A stretch of DNA of 64,000 nt from Olavius algarvensis spirochete endosymbiont (lineage in GTDB: Bacteria; Spirochaetota; Spirochaetia; DSM-2461), in contig UWYT01000178.1 of the NCBI GenBank assembly GCA_900608495.1, forward strand, positions 1-64,000, written 5' to 3'. Under the pieces are notes generated by a model. That model did no database searches and was not told the origin of the DNA. It saw nothing but the letters and a program-made list of their open reading frames with translations. Below are positions 44,259 through 52,303 of this stretch, in pieces (position 1 is the first letter of the stretch; each line of letters begins with the position of its first letter). The translations under genes and the position numbers were made by a program.

Positions 44259-44588
44259 GTGGCAAGATTTATGTTTCTATATAATGGCCCGATACCTGAC
44301 ATGTCGAAAATGACAGAGAAAGATTCCAGAACCATGATGGAGGATTGGATGGCCTGGATGAGCAATACGGGAAAGGCTCTGGTTGACCCCGGAGGACCTC
44401 TTGGGCCTTGCAATTCCGTGGTGGATAACGGTGCTAGTAAAACGCCTCTGGAAATTGGCACATATTCCATTGTGGAAGCGCCGAATATGGAAGCTGCCAA
44501 GAAGTTCTCTGAGAATCATCCCTTTTTGAAGCGAAAAACCGGTGAGTATTCGATAGAAATCTTCAGGTTTACTCCCGTTTCCGGCTAA
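44259..44588 (+). CDS. YCII-related family protein, second copy
   Basis: 109 residues, same length as the previous gene and similar throughout: both read F(V/M)FLY(S/N)GPxxDMS, GYSIIEA or TYSIVEA and an EIFxxxP end, so they are tandem paralogues. Start is GTG at 44259 behind GGAGGAG. The acidic and loop positions have diverged, suggesting related but distinct substrates or partners. It lies 44 bases after the first copy, under the same promoter candidate. Confidence 0.83.
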   Translation: MARFMFLYNGPIPDMSKMTEKDSRTMMEDWMAWMSNTGKALVDPGGPLGPCNSVVDNGASKTPLEIGTYSIVEAPNMEAAKKFSENHPFLKRKTGEYSIEIFRFTPVSG

Positions 44589-44608
44589 TTAGTTTGCTGT
44601 TGGCATTC

Positions 44609-44908
44609 ATGAATTTTGAAAAGTTTTCAGAAGCCTGCAATGGTATGCTGGCTTCTGAAAGTCCGCCGGGCGAGTGGCCGGAGTTGCTTAAATCGCTAGC
44701 ATTTGATAGAATCGGTGACTGGGATGCCGCCCATCGGATAGCCCAGGATGTCCCCAGTGAACAGGGTAGCGCCGTTCATGCCTACTTACACCGCAAGGAA
44801 GGTGTCAAGTGGAACGCCGAATACTGGTATAGACAAGCCCGGCGGTCGCCGTTTAAGGGCTCGTTGGACGAGGAATGGGTTGCGCTCGCAAAGGAATTAG
44901 TCCGGTAA
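44609..44908 (+). CDS. Conserved small protein with HAYLHRKEG motif
   Basis: 99 residues starting at ATG 44609 (frame open to 44594). The stretch DRIGDWDAAHRIAQDV, HAYLHRKEGVKWNAEYWYRQARR is a family pattern seen in many bacteria, of unknown function. It contains conserved His, Tyr and Trp residues that could form a metal or ligand site. It follows the second YCII gene by 20 bases and is probably in the same transcript. No ribosome-binding site is obvious. Confidence 0.65.
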   Translation: MNFEKFSEACNGMLASESPPGEWPELLKSLAFDRIGDWDAAHRIAQDVPSEQGSAVHAYLHRKEGVKWNAEYWYRQARRSPFKGSLDEEWVALAKELVR

Positions 44909-44997
44909 TCGATAAGACTATTCGCTGCCCCATGCTTTCTCCCCCCCAGGGGGGCAGACCTACGGAACTTACAGAAGCTGATTGAAAAGACAGAGCT

Positions 44998-46041
44998 TCA
45001 CAGTGAATCGCCGAAGCAGGTTCCCAACGAGCGGGCATGCAGAATCAGCGTATGCCCTCGGGGAATTGTCTTAGTCTTGCCTGCTACATCCGAGAGAGGA
45101 ATTCCCACTAGTTTGTACCCCTTGTATGCGGCCATTTTGCCATATTCACCCCTGTGTATCATTTCGGCAGCATAGGCGCCGAATTCTGTCGCCACTATTC
45201 TATCCCGCGCTGTTGGACTACCGCCTCTCTGAATATAACCAAGGATTGTTCCGCGGGTTTCCAAACCTGTCCTCTTGAGAATCTGATTAGCGATATATGC
45301 ACTCACGGGTACATTGCGAGGAGAACCGTTTTTTTTATTTGGCAGTGTAATCCCTTCGGCAACAACGACAATGGAATAGGGCTTGCCTTCCTCGAAGCGT
45401 CGAGTCAAATACTCGGCAATCACCTTAGTACTGTATTCTATCTCGGGAATCAGAATTATATCTCCTCCGCCCGCCAAACCCGCATGCAAGGCGAGCCACC
45501 CCGCCGTATGTCCCATAACCTCTACCACCATGATTCGCTTATGGGAATTTGCAGTGCTATGCAACCTGTCAATTGCTTCAGCGGCGATACTTACGGCAGA
45601 GTCGAATCCAAATGTCAAATCGGTACCCCAGACATCGTTATCTATCGTTTTCGGAATTCCAACTACGTTTAGCCCTAGTTTGCTAAGTCGATAGGCGGTT
45701 TTTTGAGTACCGTTTCCGCCAATACATACAAGGCCATCCAAGCTGAGCTTTCTGTAATTCTCCTGTATGATTTCCGGCTTGCTCTTTATGTAATCGTCGT
45801 ATTCCGTATGCTTAAATGGCTTTTCCCTGGAACTTCCCAGTATCGTTCCTCCAACGGTCAGAATGCCGCTAAGAGCCAATTCATCCAATTGTCTGTATTC
45901 TTTTCGAATCAGTCCAAGGAAGCCCGAAGAGAAACCGATAATCTCATGTCCATATTTCAATACAGCCGTTTTACCAACACCTCGAATCGCAGCGTTAAGA
46001 CCCGGGCAGTCACCCCCGGCTGTGAGAACACCTATTTTCAT
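44998..46041 (-). CDS. pfkA: 6-phosphofructokinase
   Basis: 347 residues. Start motif KIGVLTAGGDCPGLNAAIRG, the phosphoryl-donor site IGGNGTQKTAYRLSK, the PKTIDND loop, MVVEVMGHTAGW and LGYIQRGGSPTARDRI are all present. It phosphorylates fructose-6-phosphate. Gly after the donor-site N with Lys in PKTIDND combines ATP-like and PPi-like positions, so the phosphate donor (ATP or PPi) is not settled; GGN replaces the usual GGD. ATG 46041 is chosen; upstream in-frame starts at 46056 and 46074 exist. The htrA terminator lies upstream. Confidence 0.93.
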   Translation of the reverse strand: MKIGVLTAGGDCPGLNAAIRGVGKTAVLKYGHEIIGFSSGFLGLIRKEYRQLDELALSGILTVGGTILGSSREKPFKHTEYDDYIKSKPEIIQENYRKLSLDGLVCIGGNGTQKTAYRLSKLGLNVVGIPKTIDNDVWGTDLTFGFDSAVSIAAEAIDRLHSTANSHKRIMVVEVMGHTAGWLALHAGLAGGGDIILIPEIEYSTKVIAEYLTRRFEEGKPYSIVVVAEGITLPNKKNGSPRNVPVSAYIANQILKRTGLETRGTILGYIQRGGSPTARDRIVATEFGAYAAEMIHRGEYGKMAAYKGYKLVGIPLSDVAGKTKTIPRGHTLILHARSLGTCFGDSL

Positions 46042-46111
46042 CCTGGCTCTGCCCATATTGAATAACTCCAACAATTGAAATCATATCATAGATTCACAGC
46101 GTCAATTTGGT

Positions 46112-46147
46112 CAAATAAAAAGGGGCGAACTCAACACATCCGCCCCA
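46112..46147 (-). terminator. Intrinsic terminator of htrA
   Basis: On the minus strand GGGGCG (complement of 46141-46146) and CGCCCC (complement of 46122-46127) form a 6-bp GC stem with a 13-base loop, followed directly by five T residues. It lies 65 bases after the htrA stop and upstream of pfkA, so it ends the response-regulator/kinase/protease transcript. Confidence 0.75.
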
Positions 46148-46210
46148 ACAAGAGAGAAAGGGGAAACCAAAATCAGAAAAAAATAGTCACGAATTCAAAC
46201 GTGCAGCTTC

Positions 46211-47623
46211 TTACTTGTTCAGTATAAAATCCAACTCATTTCCCATGCGATTGATTTTTATCTTAATGCGGTTCCCTGAATTCAGAAGCGAATAGAAATG
46301 CTTTAAGTTCCGCACATTTTTTCCGTTAAGAGATCTTATAACATCCCCACTGCGAAGTCCCAACGCCGAAGCAGGACTATCGTCTACTACGCCCCCTATA
46401 AGCACGTTACCGGTATTACGAGAAATTTTCATCTGTTCACGAAGCTGAGAGGTTATCGGGGCTACCGAAAAACCAGGCCATACATTGACTTCAACTCCAT
46501 CTCGCTCTATAGTACGTACCGCAAGTGTCAGGTTGAGGCTTAAAATTGTTCCCTCCCTAATCAGGGTAAGCGGAACACTCTCACCAGGTGCCAAAGATGC
46601 CACAGTTCTGCTTAAATCAGCAGAGTTCTCGATAGTACGTCCGGCCAGCCTTATTATCAAATCACCAGGAAGAATATCAGCCTTCATTGCTGGAGATTTG
46701 CCATAAATGTTGTAAACAAATGCTCCTTTTTTACCTTCCAGGTCCAGCTCAGAAGCTAGAAGCTCACTCAAGTCGCCCATGTTCACACCTAGCCAGGCGT
46801 ATTCAACGCTTCCCTTTTCAATGAAGTCGTCGATTGCCTTTTGAGCATTGTTAATGGGAATCGCGAAACCAAGTCCGATATTTCCACCATCGGAGGAGGC
46901 AATGAAGGTATTGATTCCAATAACCTCTCCATCAAGATTGACAAGTGCCCCTCCAGAGTTGCCCCGATTGATAGAGGCATCTGTTTGTAGATAATCGGTG
47001 AAACTCCGATCCGCACCGCTTCTACCCTTAGCACTGATAATACCCGCTGTAACGGTCGATTCAAAACCCAATGGGCTTCCAATGGCTAATACCCAATCGC
47101 CAACCCAAACTTCGTCAGAATCACCTAAAACAGCTATTGGCACCTCATCTTGAGTCTCAAAGTAAACTAAGGCTAAATCACGAAGAGGATCGCTGCCAAC
47201 AAGTTTGCCCTTGAAGGTGCGGCCATCGTGTAAGTTAATCTCGATTTCATCCACACCTTCCACAACATGGTTGTTAGTCAAGACATATACTTTGTTGTCT
47301 CGCCTTTCGACAATAACGCCGGAGCCCAGGCCCTCTTGCCTAAATGGTTGCGCCCTGGGTATCTCAAATTGATCTGGTCTGCCAGGAAATCGAAAAAAGA
47401 ATTCGAAAGGGTTAATCGTACGCCTGTCGATAACACTAACCGTGTTTACCTGAACCACTACTGGTCGAACATTCGAAGAAATTTCCCTAAATGCGTTCTG
47501 TAGATCTCCGGCAGTGCGCCGTGACTGAGCCGAAGCGGTCGTAGTGGAGACAAAGGCACCAATTGCTAAAAGGAAACTCAATCTGAATAGTAGGGTATAA
47601 TGGTTATTTCTGAGGCTTCTCAT
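46211..47623 (-). CDS. Periplasmic serine protease HtrA/DegP-like
   Basis: About 470 residues. A signal peptide (LSFLLAIGAFVSTTTASA) leads to a trypsin-like domain with the triad His in TNNHVVEG, Asp in DPLRDLALV and Ser in GNSGGALVN, then two PDZ domains (about 265-365 and 375-470), the DegP/DegQ architecture. It degrades or refolds damaged envelope proteins. ATG at 47623 follows AGGAG by 6 bases; a TTG at 47626 is also in frame. It is directly downstream of a histidine kinase and its regulator, suggesting that system controls it. Confidence 0.93.
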   Translation of the reverse strand: MRSLRNNHYTLLFRLSFLLAIGAFVSTTTASAQSRRTAGDLQNAFREISSNVRPVVVQVNTVSVIDRRTINPFEFFFRFPGRPDQFEIPRAQPFRQEGLGSGVIVERRDNKVYVLTNNHVVEGVDEIEINLHDGRTFKGKLVGSDPLRDLALVYFETQDEVPIAVLGDSDEVWVGDWVLAIGSPLGFESTVTAGIISAKGRSGADRSFTDYLQTDASINRGNSGGALVNLDGEVIGINTFIASSDGGNIGLGFAIPINNAQKAIDDFIEKGSVEYAWLGVNMGDLSELLASELDLEGKKGAFVYNIYGKSPAMKADILPGDLIIRLAGRTIENSADLSRTVASLAPGESVPLTLIREGTILSLNLTLAVRTIERDGVEVNVWPGFSVAPITSQLREQMKISRNTGNVLIGGVVDDSPASALGLRSGDVIRSLNGKNVRNLKHFYSLLNSGNRIKIKINRMGNELDFILNK

Positions 47624-47689
47624 CAATCACTCCTATTTTGTAAAACTAAAATAACACATGAACCTTGCATAAACATTGCAGGATGCTTA

Positions 47690-49093
47690 CTAAATTGAAA
47701 TGTTTGCGTTTTTTGGAAGAACAACTTTGAAACAGGCACCCCGCCTCTTAGCGTTTGTCACACTGATCGATCCACCATGCGCTTCCGCCAGAGCCTTTAC
47801 CATGCTGAGTCCAAGCCCTAATCCACGCGAGGCGCGGCTTCTATCCCCTCTGTAGAACCGTTCGAAAACGCGATGTTTTTCGCCATCTGCAACACCCGGA
47901 CCATCATCTATCACTTCGACCCAATAATTATCACCTTCCTCACCGCAGAATACGTCAATTTCACTTCCAAGGGGTGCATATTTAACCGCATTATCTACAA
48001 GATTCCCAAATATCTGCCTAAGCCTGACAGGATCACCTAGTAATTCCAAGGATTCGGATGCCTCAAAGTGTATGCTCATGTCCTCCTCATCCGCAATAAA
48101 TTCATACATCTCGCATACCTCGGACACTAGGGCACCCAGGTTGCAAGACACTATATCCAGATGAAGCATCCCCTGCTCCGCCTCAGCAATGTCCATAATG
48201 GCGGAGAACAGTGCTACCGCCTGGTCTGTTTGCTCCACTACTACAGCAAGGGCCTCCTCGTACTCACCTGAATTGCCTTTTCTCAGTGCCATCTCCGCAT
48301 GCCCTCGCAATCTAGTGAGAGGAGTGCGCAATTCGTGGGCAACTGCATCCAAAGTGTCACGCATCCCGCTTATCAACAATTCAACTCTATCAAGCAAGCG
48401 ATTGTATCTGCTAATTAGTATATCGAATGAATCTCCGGTGCCCGGGCTGTTAAGACGTCTGCTCAACTCTCCGGTAACTATAATTCTATCAATTTCCTCG
48501 TTAAGTCCGGCAATAGGCATCAGTAGCCGTTTTGATGAAATAATTCCAACTACGAAACCCGCAAGAATAATAGCTGCAATGGCCCACGGATAATACCTCT
48601 GATACATCCTCACTAGGAATTGACGATTTTCGGTGCTTACTCCCACAAGTAATCGCGAACCATCATCGAACGTTGTTCCAGTTGCAAGCAGTGCATAGTG
48701 TATTCCCTCACTCCTTAGAGTTGCATACTGCCCAGGAGAGAGCTGACTTAATTCTGAATCCATAAGATCGAAATTTATCCAGGCGCCAGGGATGAGAGCT
48801 CCTAGCAATTCCCCTTCCGGACCATTCAGAGTCAATAAGAAAGGGCGCCCGCCATGTTCTTCAACATCCGCCGAGGCCTGGTTAAGTACCGCCTCTGTGC
48901 CTCCATACTGCCAGGCCGCCCAATAAGAGAGCAACCTGGAATCCAACTCGGCGCGGTCTCGCTCTCCAAAGCCAATAAAAAGAGCGCCAAGAAGTATCCC
49001 GTATACCAGCACCGACGACAGCGCTGCGCCGAGAGTAACTACTAAAGTAAGACGAACATGGATATTGCGAACTGCTTTAATTGGGATTCTCAA
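47690..49093 (-). CDS. Sensor histidine kinase
   Basis: 467 residues with two transmembrane helices (near residues 13-38 and 175-190) enclosing a periplasmic sensing domain of about 135 residues. A HAMP linker (LLMPIAGLNEEIDRI) leads to a His-kinase core: H-box AHELRTPLTRLRGHAEMAL, N-box FGNLVDNAVKYAP, G boxes DDGPGV and RGLGLGLSMVKALAEAHGG. The start TTG at 49093 lies within the regulator gene (17-base overlap), with AGGA upstream. The periplasmic domain has no recognised ligand motif. It likely senses envelope stress, given the adjacent htrA. Confidence 0.92.
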   Translation of the reverse strand: MRIPIKAVRNIHVRLTLVVTLGAALSSVLVYGILLGALFIGFGERDRAELDSRLLSYWAAWQYGGTEAVLNQASADVEEHGGRPFLLTLNGPEGELLGALIPGAWINFDLMDSELSQLSPGQYATLRSEGIHYALLATGTTFDDGSRLLVGVSTENRQFLVRMYQRYYPWAIAAIILAGFVVGIISSKRLLMPIAGLNEEIDRIIVTGELSRRLNSPGTGDSFDILISRYNRLLDRVELLISGMRDTLDAVAHELRTPLTRLRGHAEMALRKGNSGEYEEALAVVVEQTDQAVALFSAIMDIAEAEQGMLHLDIVSCNLGALVSEVCEMYEFIADEEDMSIHFEASESLELLGDPVRLRQIFGNLVDNAVKYAPLGSEIDVFCGEEGDNYWVEVIDDGPGVADGEKHRVFERFYRGDRSRASRGLGLGLSMVKALAEAHGGSISVTNAKRRGACFKVVLPKNANISI

Positions 49094-49754
49094 ATATATA
49101 TCCTACACCCCGAACGGTTCTTAGCAGTTTCACCGGATAATCATTGTCGATTCGACTCCTGAGTCTGGAGACCAAAACGTCCACAACATTGGTTTGAGGG
49201 TCAAAATCGTAGCCCCAAACCTTCTCCAATATCAGCGTTTTTGTTACAACCGTGCCGGCATTCCTCATCAGAAATTCCAGGAGAGCATACTCTCTCGGCT
49301 GCAGTTCTATGAGTTTTTCGCCCCTTGTTACACGTCTGGTAAGAGGATCGAGCGACAAATCTGCCACGTGCAGTCCCTGCGCCGCAGTTGCCCGGCTTCC
49401 GCGCCTAATCAAAGCTTCAATCCTCACAAGGAGTTCGGCAAAGACAAAAGGTTTCACAAGGTAGTCATCTCCCCCCATTTTCAATCCTCTCACCCTGTCA
49501 TCCACGTTGCGCCGCGCACTTAGAAACAGAACAGGAGTTTGAATATCCAGGTTTCTAAGCTCAGTAACAATCGCAAACCCATCCTTGCCTGGCAGCATAA
49601 GGTCTAATATTATTATTTCATATAAACCGGAACCGGCGAGTCTCAGCCCCAAATCACCATCCATCGCGACATCGACACCGTATCCGGCCTCTTTCAAGCC
49701 CTTTGAGATAAATGATGCAATGTCTTTATCGTCTTCTACCAAAAGCACTTTCAT
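49077..49754 (-). CDS. OmpR-family response regulator
   Basis: 225 residues. Receiver: KVLLVEDDKDIASF acidic pair, IIILDLMLPGKDGF with phospho-Asp, FLSARR, and LVKPFVFAELL with the conserved Lys. A winged-helix OmpR/PhoB effector (LSLDPLTRRVTRGEKLIELQPREYALLEFLMRN, then VDVLVSRLRSRID and RGVGYIFE) occupies residues 125-225. It binds DNA after phosphorylation. The start at 49754 is the normal MKVLLVEDD. Order regulator-kinase-htrA resembles CpxRA- or CiaRH-type stress circuits. Confidence 0.94.
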   Translation of the reverse strand: MKVLLVEDDKDIASFISKGLKEAGYGVDVAMDGDLGLRLAGSGLYEIIILDLMLPGKDGFAIVTELRNLDIQTPVLFLSARRNVDDRVRGLKMGGDDYLVKPFVFAELLVRIEALIRRGSRATAAQGLHVADLSLDPLTRRVTRGEKLIELQPREYALLEFLMRNAGTVVTKTLILEKVWGYDFDPQTNVVDVLVSRLRSRIDNDYPVKLLRTVRGVGYIFENPN

Positions 49755-49841
49755 AAAATTTCCTATCACCATTCTGCTTTGGCTCAGTTTGTTCGGTCAA
49801 GAGAAGCTCTTCAGCGTCCAATTATGCTATACTCAGCCAAA

Positions 49842-51146
49842 ATGAAGAAACTTAGCAAACCTGAAAGATCTTGGATTATGTATGACTGGGCGAATTCAGT
49901 TCACTCCACCATTATCTCAACCGCAATTTTCCCGTTGTGGTTCGGACAAGTAGCTAAAACCGGTGGTTTATCGGATACACAAACTTCCTTCTGGCTTGGG
50001 ACAGCTAATACCATATATGCGGCTTTCATCAGCGCGATTGCCATGGTAATCGGCACACTCTCTGACTTCAAAGGTTATCGGAAAAAGCTTTTTGTCAATT
50101 TCTGGCTCGTAGGAATTCTCTCAACAGGCGCGCTGATTCTGGTTGGAATCGATGACTGGAAATCTTTGCTGATACTGTACATCTTCAGCTTCATCGGATT
50201 TGGAGGTGCGAATATATTTTATGATGCATTTCTAACCGATATCACTACGCCAAACAGGCTGGATTTAATCTCCTCTTTGGGCTATGGCTATGGCTATATC
50301 GGCGGCAGTACGATTCCATTTCTTATCAGCCTGGCAATCATAGCGGTGTTGGCTAACATGGACTTCTCGCAGGGGCTCCCGGCAAGTGGAGTGAAAATCA
50401 GTTTCTTGATTACCGCTTTGTGGTGGTTTCTTTTCTCGCTCCCTTTCTTGAACAACGTGAAACAGAGACATGGAATAGACCCAGTACGCTCGCCCAACAT
50501 TGAGAGTTTCAAGAGACTGGTCAAAACTTTTCTGGAAATTAAGAAGTACAAGAAAGTGTTCCTGTTTCTTATTGCATATTTTTTCTATATCGATGGGGTT
50601 AACACCATTATAAAGATGGCAACTAATTTCGCATCAAGTATTGGTGTGGGATTAATGGTATTGCTAGGTGCAATAGTCGGCATACAAATTCTAGCCTTCC
50701 CCTTCACCTTGCTCTATGGTAAACTGGCGCAGCGGTTCGGTTCACGCCCTCTTCTGTTCGTTGGGATTGGAGTGTATGCATTGATAACCGCTCTTGGCAC
50801 AATGATGCCGCTACTGCCCGCAACAAAAGTAATGCCAGTTTTTGTCTTGGTTGCATTTCTAGTATCGACAAGCCAGGGCGGAATACAGGCGCTGAGCCGT
50901 TCCTACTATGCATCAATTCTCCCAGACCACAATTCCTCAGGGGAATTTTTTGGCTTCTATAATATGATGGGCAGATTTGCAGCAATACTTGGTCCCTTTC
51001 TGATGGGTGCCTTTCCGAGAATCGCCTATCTAGCAGAAGTGGTGGATGAACGAACAGCATATAGCTATGGTGTTGGGGCGGTGTTTATTCTATTTGTAAT
51101 TGGCGGCAGCTTACTGATAGTGTCAAGTAAAACTGACAACAAATAG
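49842..51146 (+). CDS. UMF1-family MFS transporter
   Basis: 434 residues with about twelve helices. The N-terminal WIMYDWANSVHSTIISTAIFPLWF segment is the UMF1/Atg22-like signature (YDWANS). Further evidence is the GIVVGI-like helices, an internal loop with VKQRHG, and the SQGGIQALSRSYYASILPD block typical of this family. Bacterial members are proposed to export amino acids or other metabolites; the substrate is unknown. ATG 49842 is chosen over the open frame to 49779. It is divergent from the regulator gene with an 87-base gap. Confidence 0.88.
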   Translation: MKKLSKPERSWIMYDWANSVHSTIISTAIFPLWFGQVAKTGGLSDTQTSFWLGTANTIYAAFISAIAMVIGTLSDFKGYRKKLFVNFWLVGILSTGALILVGIDDWKSLLILYIFSFIGFGGANIFYDAFLTDITTPNRLDLISSLGYGYGYIGGSTIPFLISLAIIAVLANMDFSQGLPASGVKISFLITALWWFLFSLPFLNNVKQRHGIDPVRSPNIESFKRLVKTFLEIKKYKKVFLFLIAYFFYIDGVNTIIKMATNFASSIGVGLMVLLGAIVGIQILAFPFTLLYGKLAQRFGSRPLLFVGIGVYALITALGTMMPLLPATKVMPVFVLVAFLVSTSQGGIQALSRSYYASILPDHNSSGEFFGFYNMMGRFAAILGPFLMGAFPRIAYLAEVVDERTAYSYGVGAVFILFVIGGSLLIVSSKTDNK

Positions 51147-51197
51147 CACAAGAGTATATGCTAAACTTAAATTGATGTTTACTTGCTGAATTAGCAT

Positions 51198-51473
51198 ATG
51201 GCGGAGGACGGGTGTATAAGCGGAAAACCGAAGATTTGTATGCGGAAAGCCGAGGAACTAATCGTTGAGGTATATAGGCAGTTATTGGAAGCCCGGAGCA
51301 AAGGACTTGCGCCTAAAAAAGTGGTAATATCTCCTGTGTTTTGGGCTAGCATCGAGAGTTATAGGCGTTCCCTTGGTTCGCTAAGTGGTGCATTGCCAGA
51401 CTATCTATCTAAGGATGCACTGTTTGGCCTTGAAATATGGTACGGTTATGAGTCTGAAATTCGGGTTGTATGA
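51198..51473 (+). CDS. Small conserved protein upstream of proC
   Basis: 91 residues. The helical N-terminus (RKAEELIVEVYRQLLEARSKGLAPKK) is followed by VVISPVFWASIESYRRSLGSLSGALPDYLSKDALFGLEIWYG. No signal peptide, membrane segment or known domain is recognised. An in-frame ATG at 51240 is a possible later start. Its stop lies 14 bases upstream of the proC start and is in the same run as proC and ptsP, so it may work with either; this is position-based inference. Confidence 0.6.
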   Translation: MAEDGCISGKPKICMRKAEELIVEVYRQLLEARSKGLAPKKVVISPVFWASIESYRRSLGSLSGALPDYLSKDALFGLEIWYGYESEIRVV

Positions 51474-51487
51474 GGTGGAATAGCATT

Positions 51488-52303
51488 ATGGGCAAGAATA
51501 AATCTATTGGTTTCATCGGCGCCGGCAATATGGGCAGAGCTATAATCAAGGGACTGCTTTCCGCCGGTACATATTCTCCTTCGAATTTGATCGTATCTGA
51601 TTATAGCGAAAGCGTGATTCGAGATTTGAGCACAAGTTTCCCTGGCATTCAAACCAGCTCAAACAATCTGAATCCCACTGCAGCTTCTGTTGTTATACTC
51701 GCCATAAAACCCCAGGACTATGAAAATGCAGTGCGAGGTATCAAAGATAGAATTCAACCTGAAACCATTGTGGTTACTATCGCGGCCGGTCTGTCAATTG
51801 AAAAAATAGCCAATTGGCTCGATCACGATGCGAAGATAGTAAGGGCTATGCCGAATATGCCAGCATTGGTGCTGGAAGGAATGACAGCTCTTTGCCGCAA
51901 TAGGCAAGTGAACAATGCGGAATTCCAAACAGTTCGAGAGATATTTGACGCAGTTGGTAAGTGTATAATTCTCTCGGAAAGCTTGATGAATTCTTATACA
52001 GCCTTGGCGGGATCCGGCCCAGCCTGGATTTTAGTTCTAATCGAAGCGCTTGCAGATGGAGCGGTGCGGGAAGGAATTTCGAGAACTGTGGCTTACGAGG
52101 TTGCCGCGCAAGTGCTTGCCGGGTCGGCAAGATTGGTATCCGAAACGGCCCTGCATCCGGCCGTGCTCAAGGATAAAATCTGCTCTCCAGGCGGCACAAC
52201 AATTGAAGCGATAGCCTCTCTTGAATCCGCGGGATTCCGCTCTGCTGTTATCCAAGCCGTCTCCGCCTCTACGGCTAGGGCTAGAGAGCTAAGCAATGAG
52301 TGA
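51488..52303 (+). CDS. proC: Pyrroline-5-carboxylate reductase
   Basis: 271 residues. NADP-binding start SIGFIGAGNMGRAIIKGLL, then AIKPQDY, VRAMPNMPALV and the C-terminal KDKICSPGGTTIEAIASLE motif match ProC, which makes proline from pyrroline-5-carboxylate. ATG 51488 follows GAGGTGG by about 10 bases; an in-frame ATG at 51470 overlaps the upstream gene stop. It overlaps ptsP by 8 bases at its end. proA/proB are not nearby. Confidence 0.94.
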   Translation: MGKNKSIGFIGAGNMGRAIIKGLLSAGTYSPSNLIVSDYSESVIRDLSTSFPGIQTSSNNLNPTAASVVILAIKPQDYENAVRGIKDRIQPETIVVTIAAGLSIEKIANWLDHDAKIVRAMPNMPALVLEGMTALCRNRQVNNAEFQTVREIFDAVGKCIILSESLMNSYTALAGSGPAWILVLIEALADGAVREGISRTVAYEVAAQVLAGSARLVSETALHPAVLKDKICSPGGTTIEAIASLESAGFRSAVIQAVSASTARARELSNE

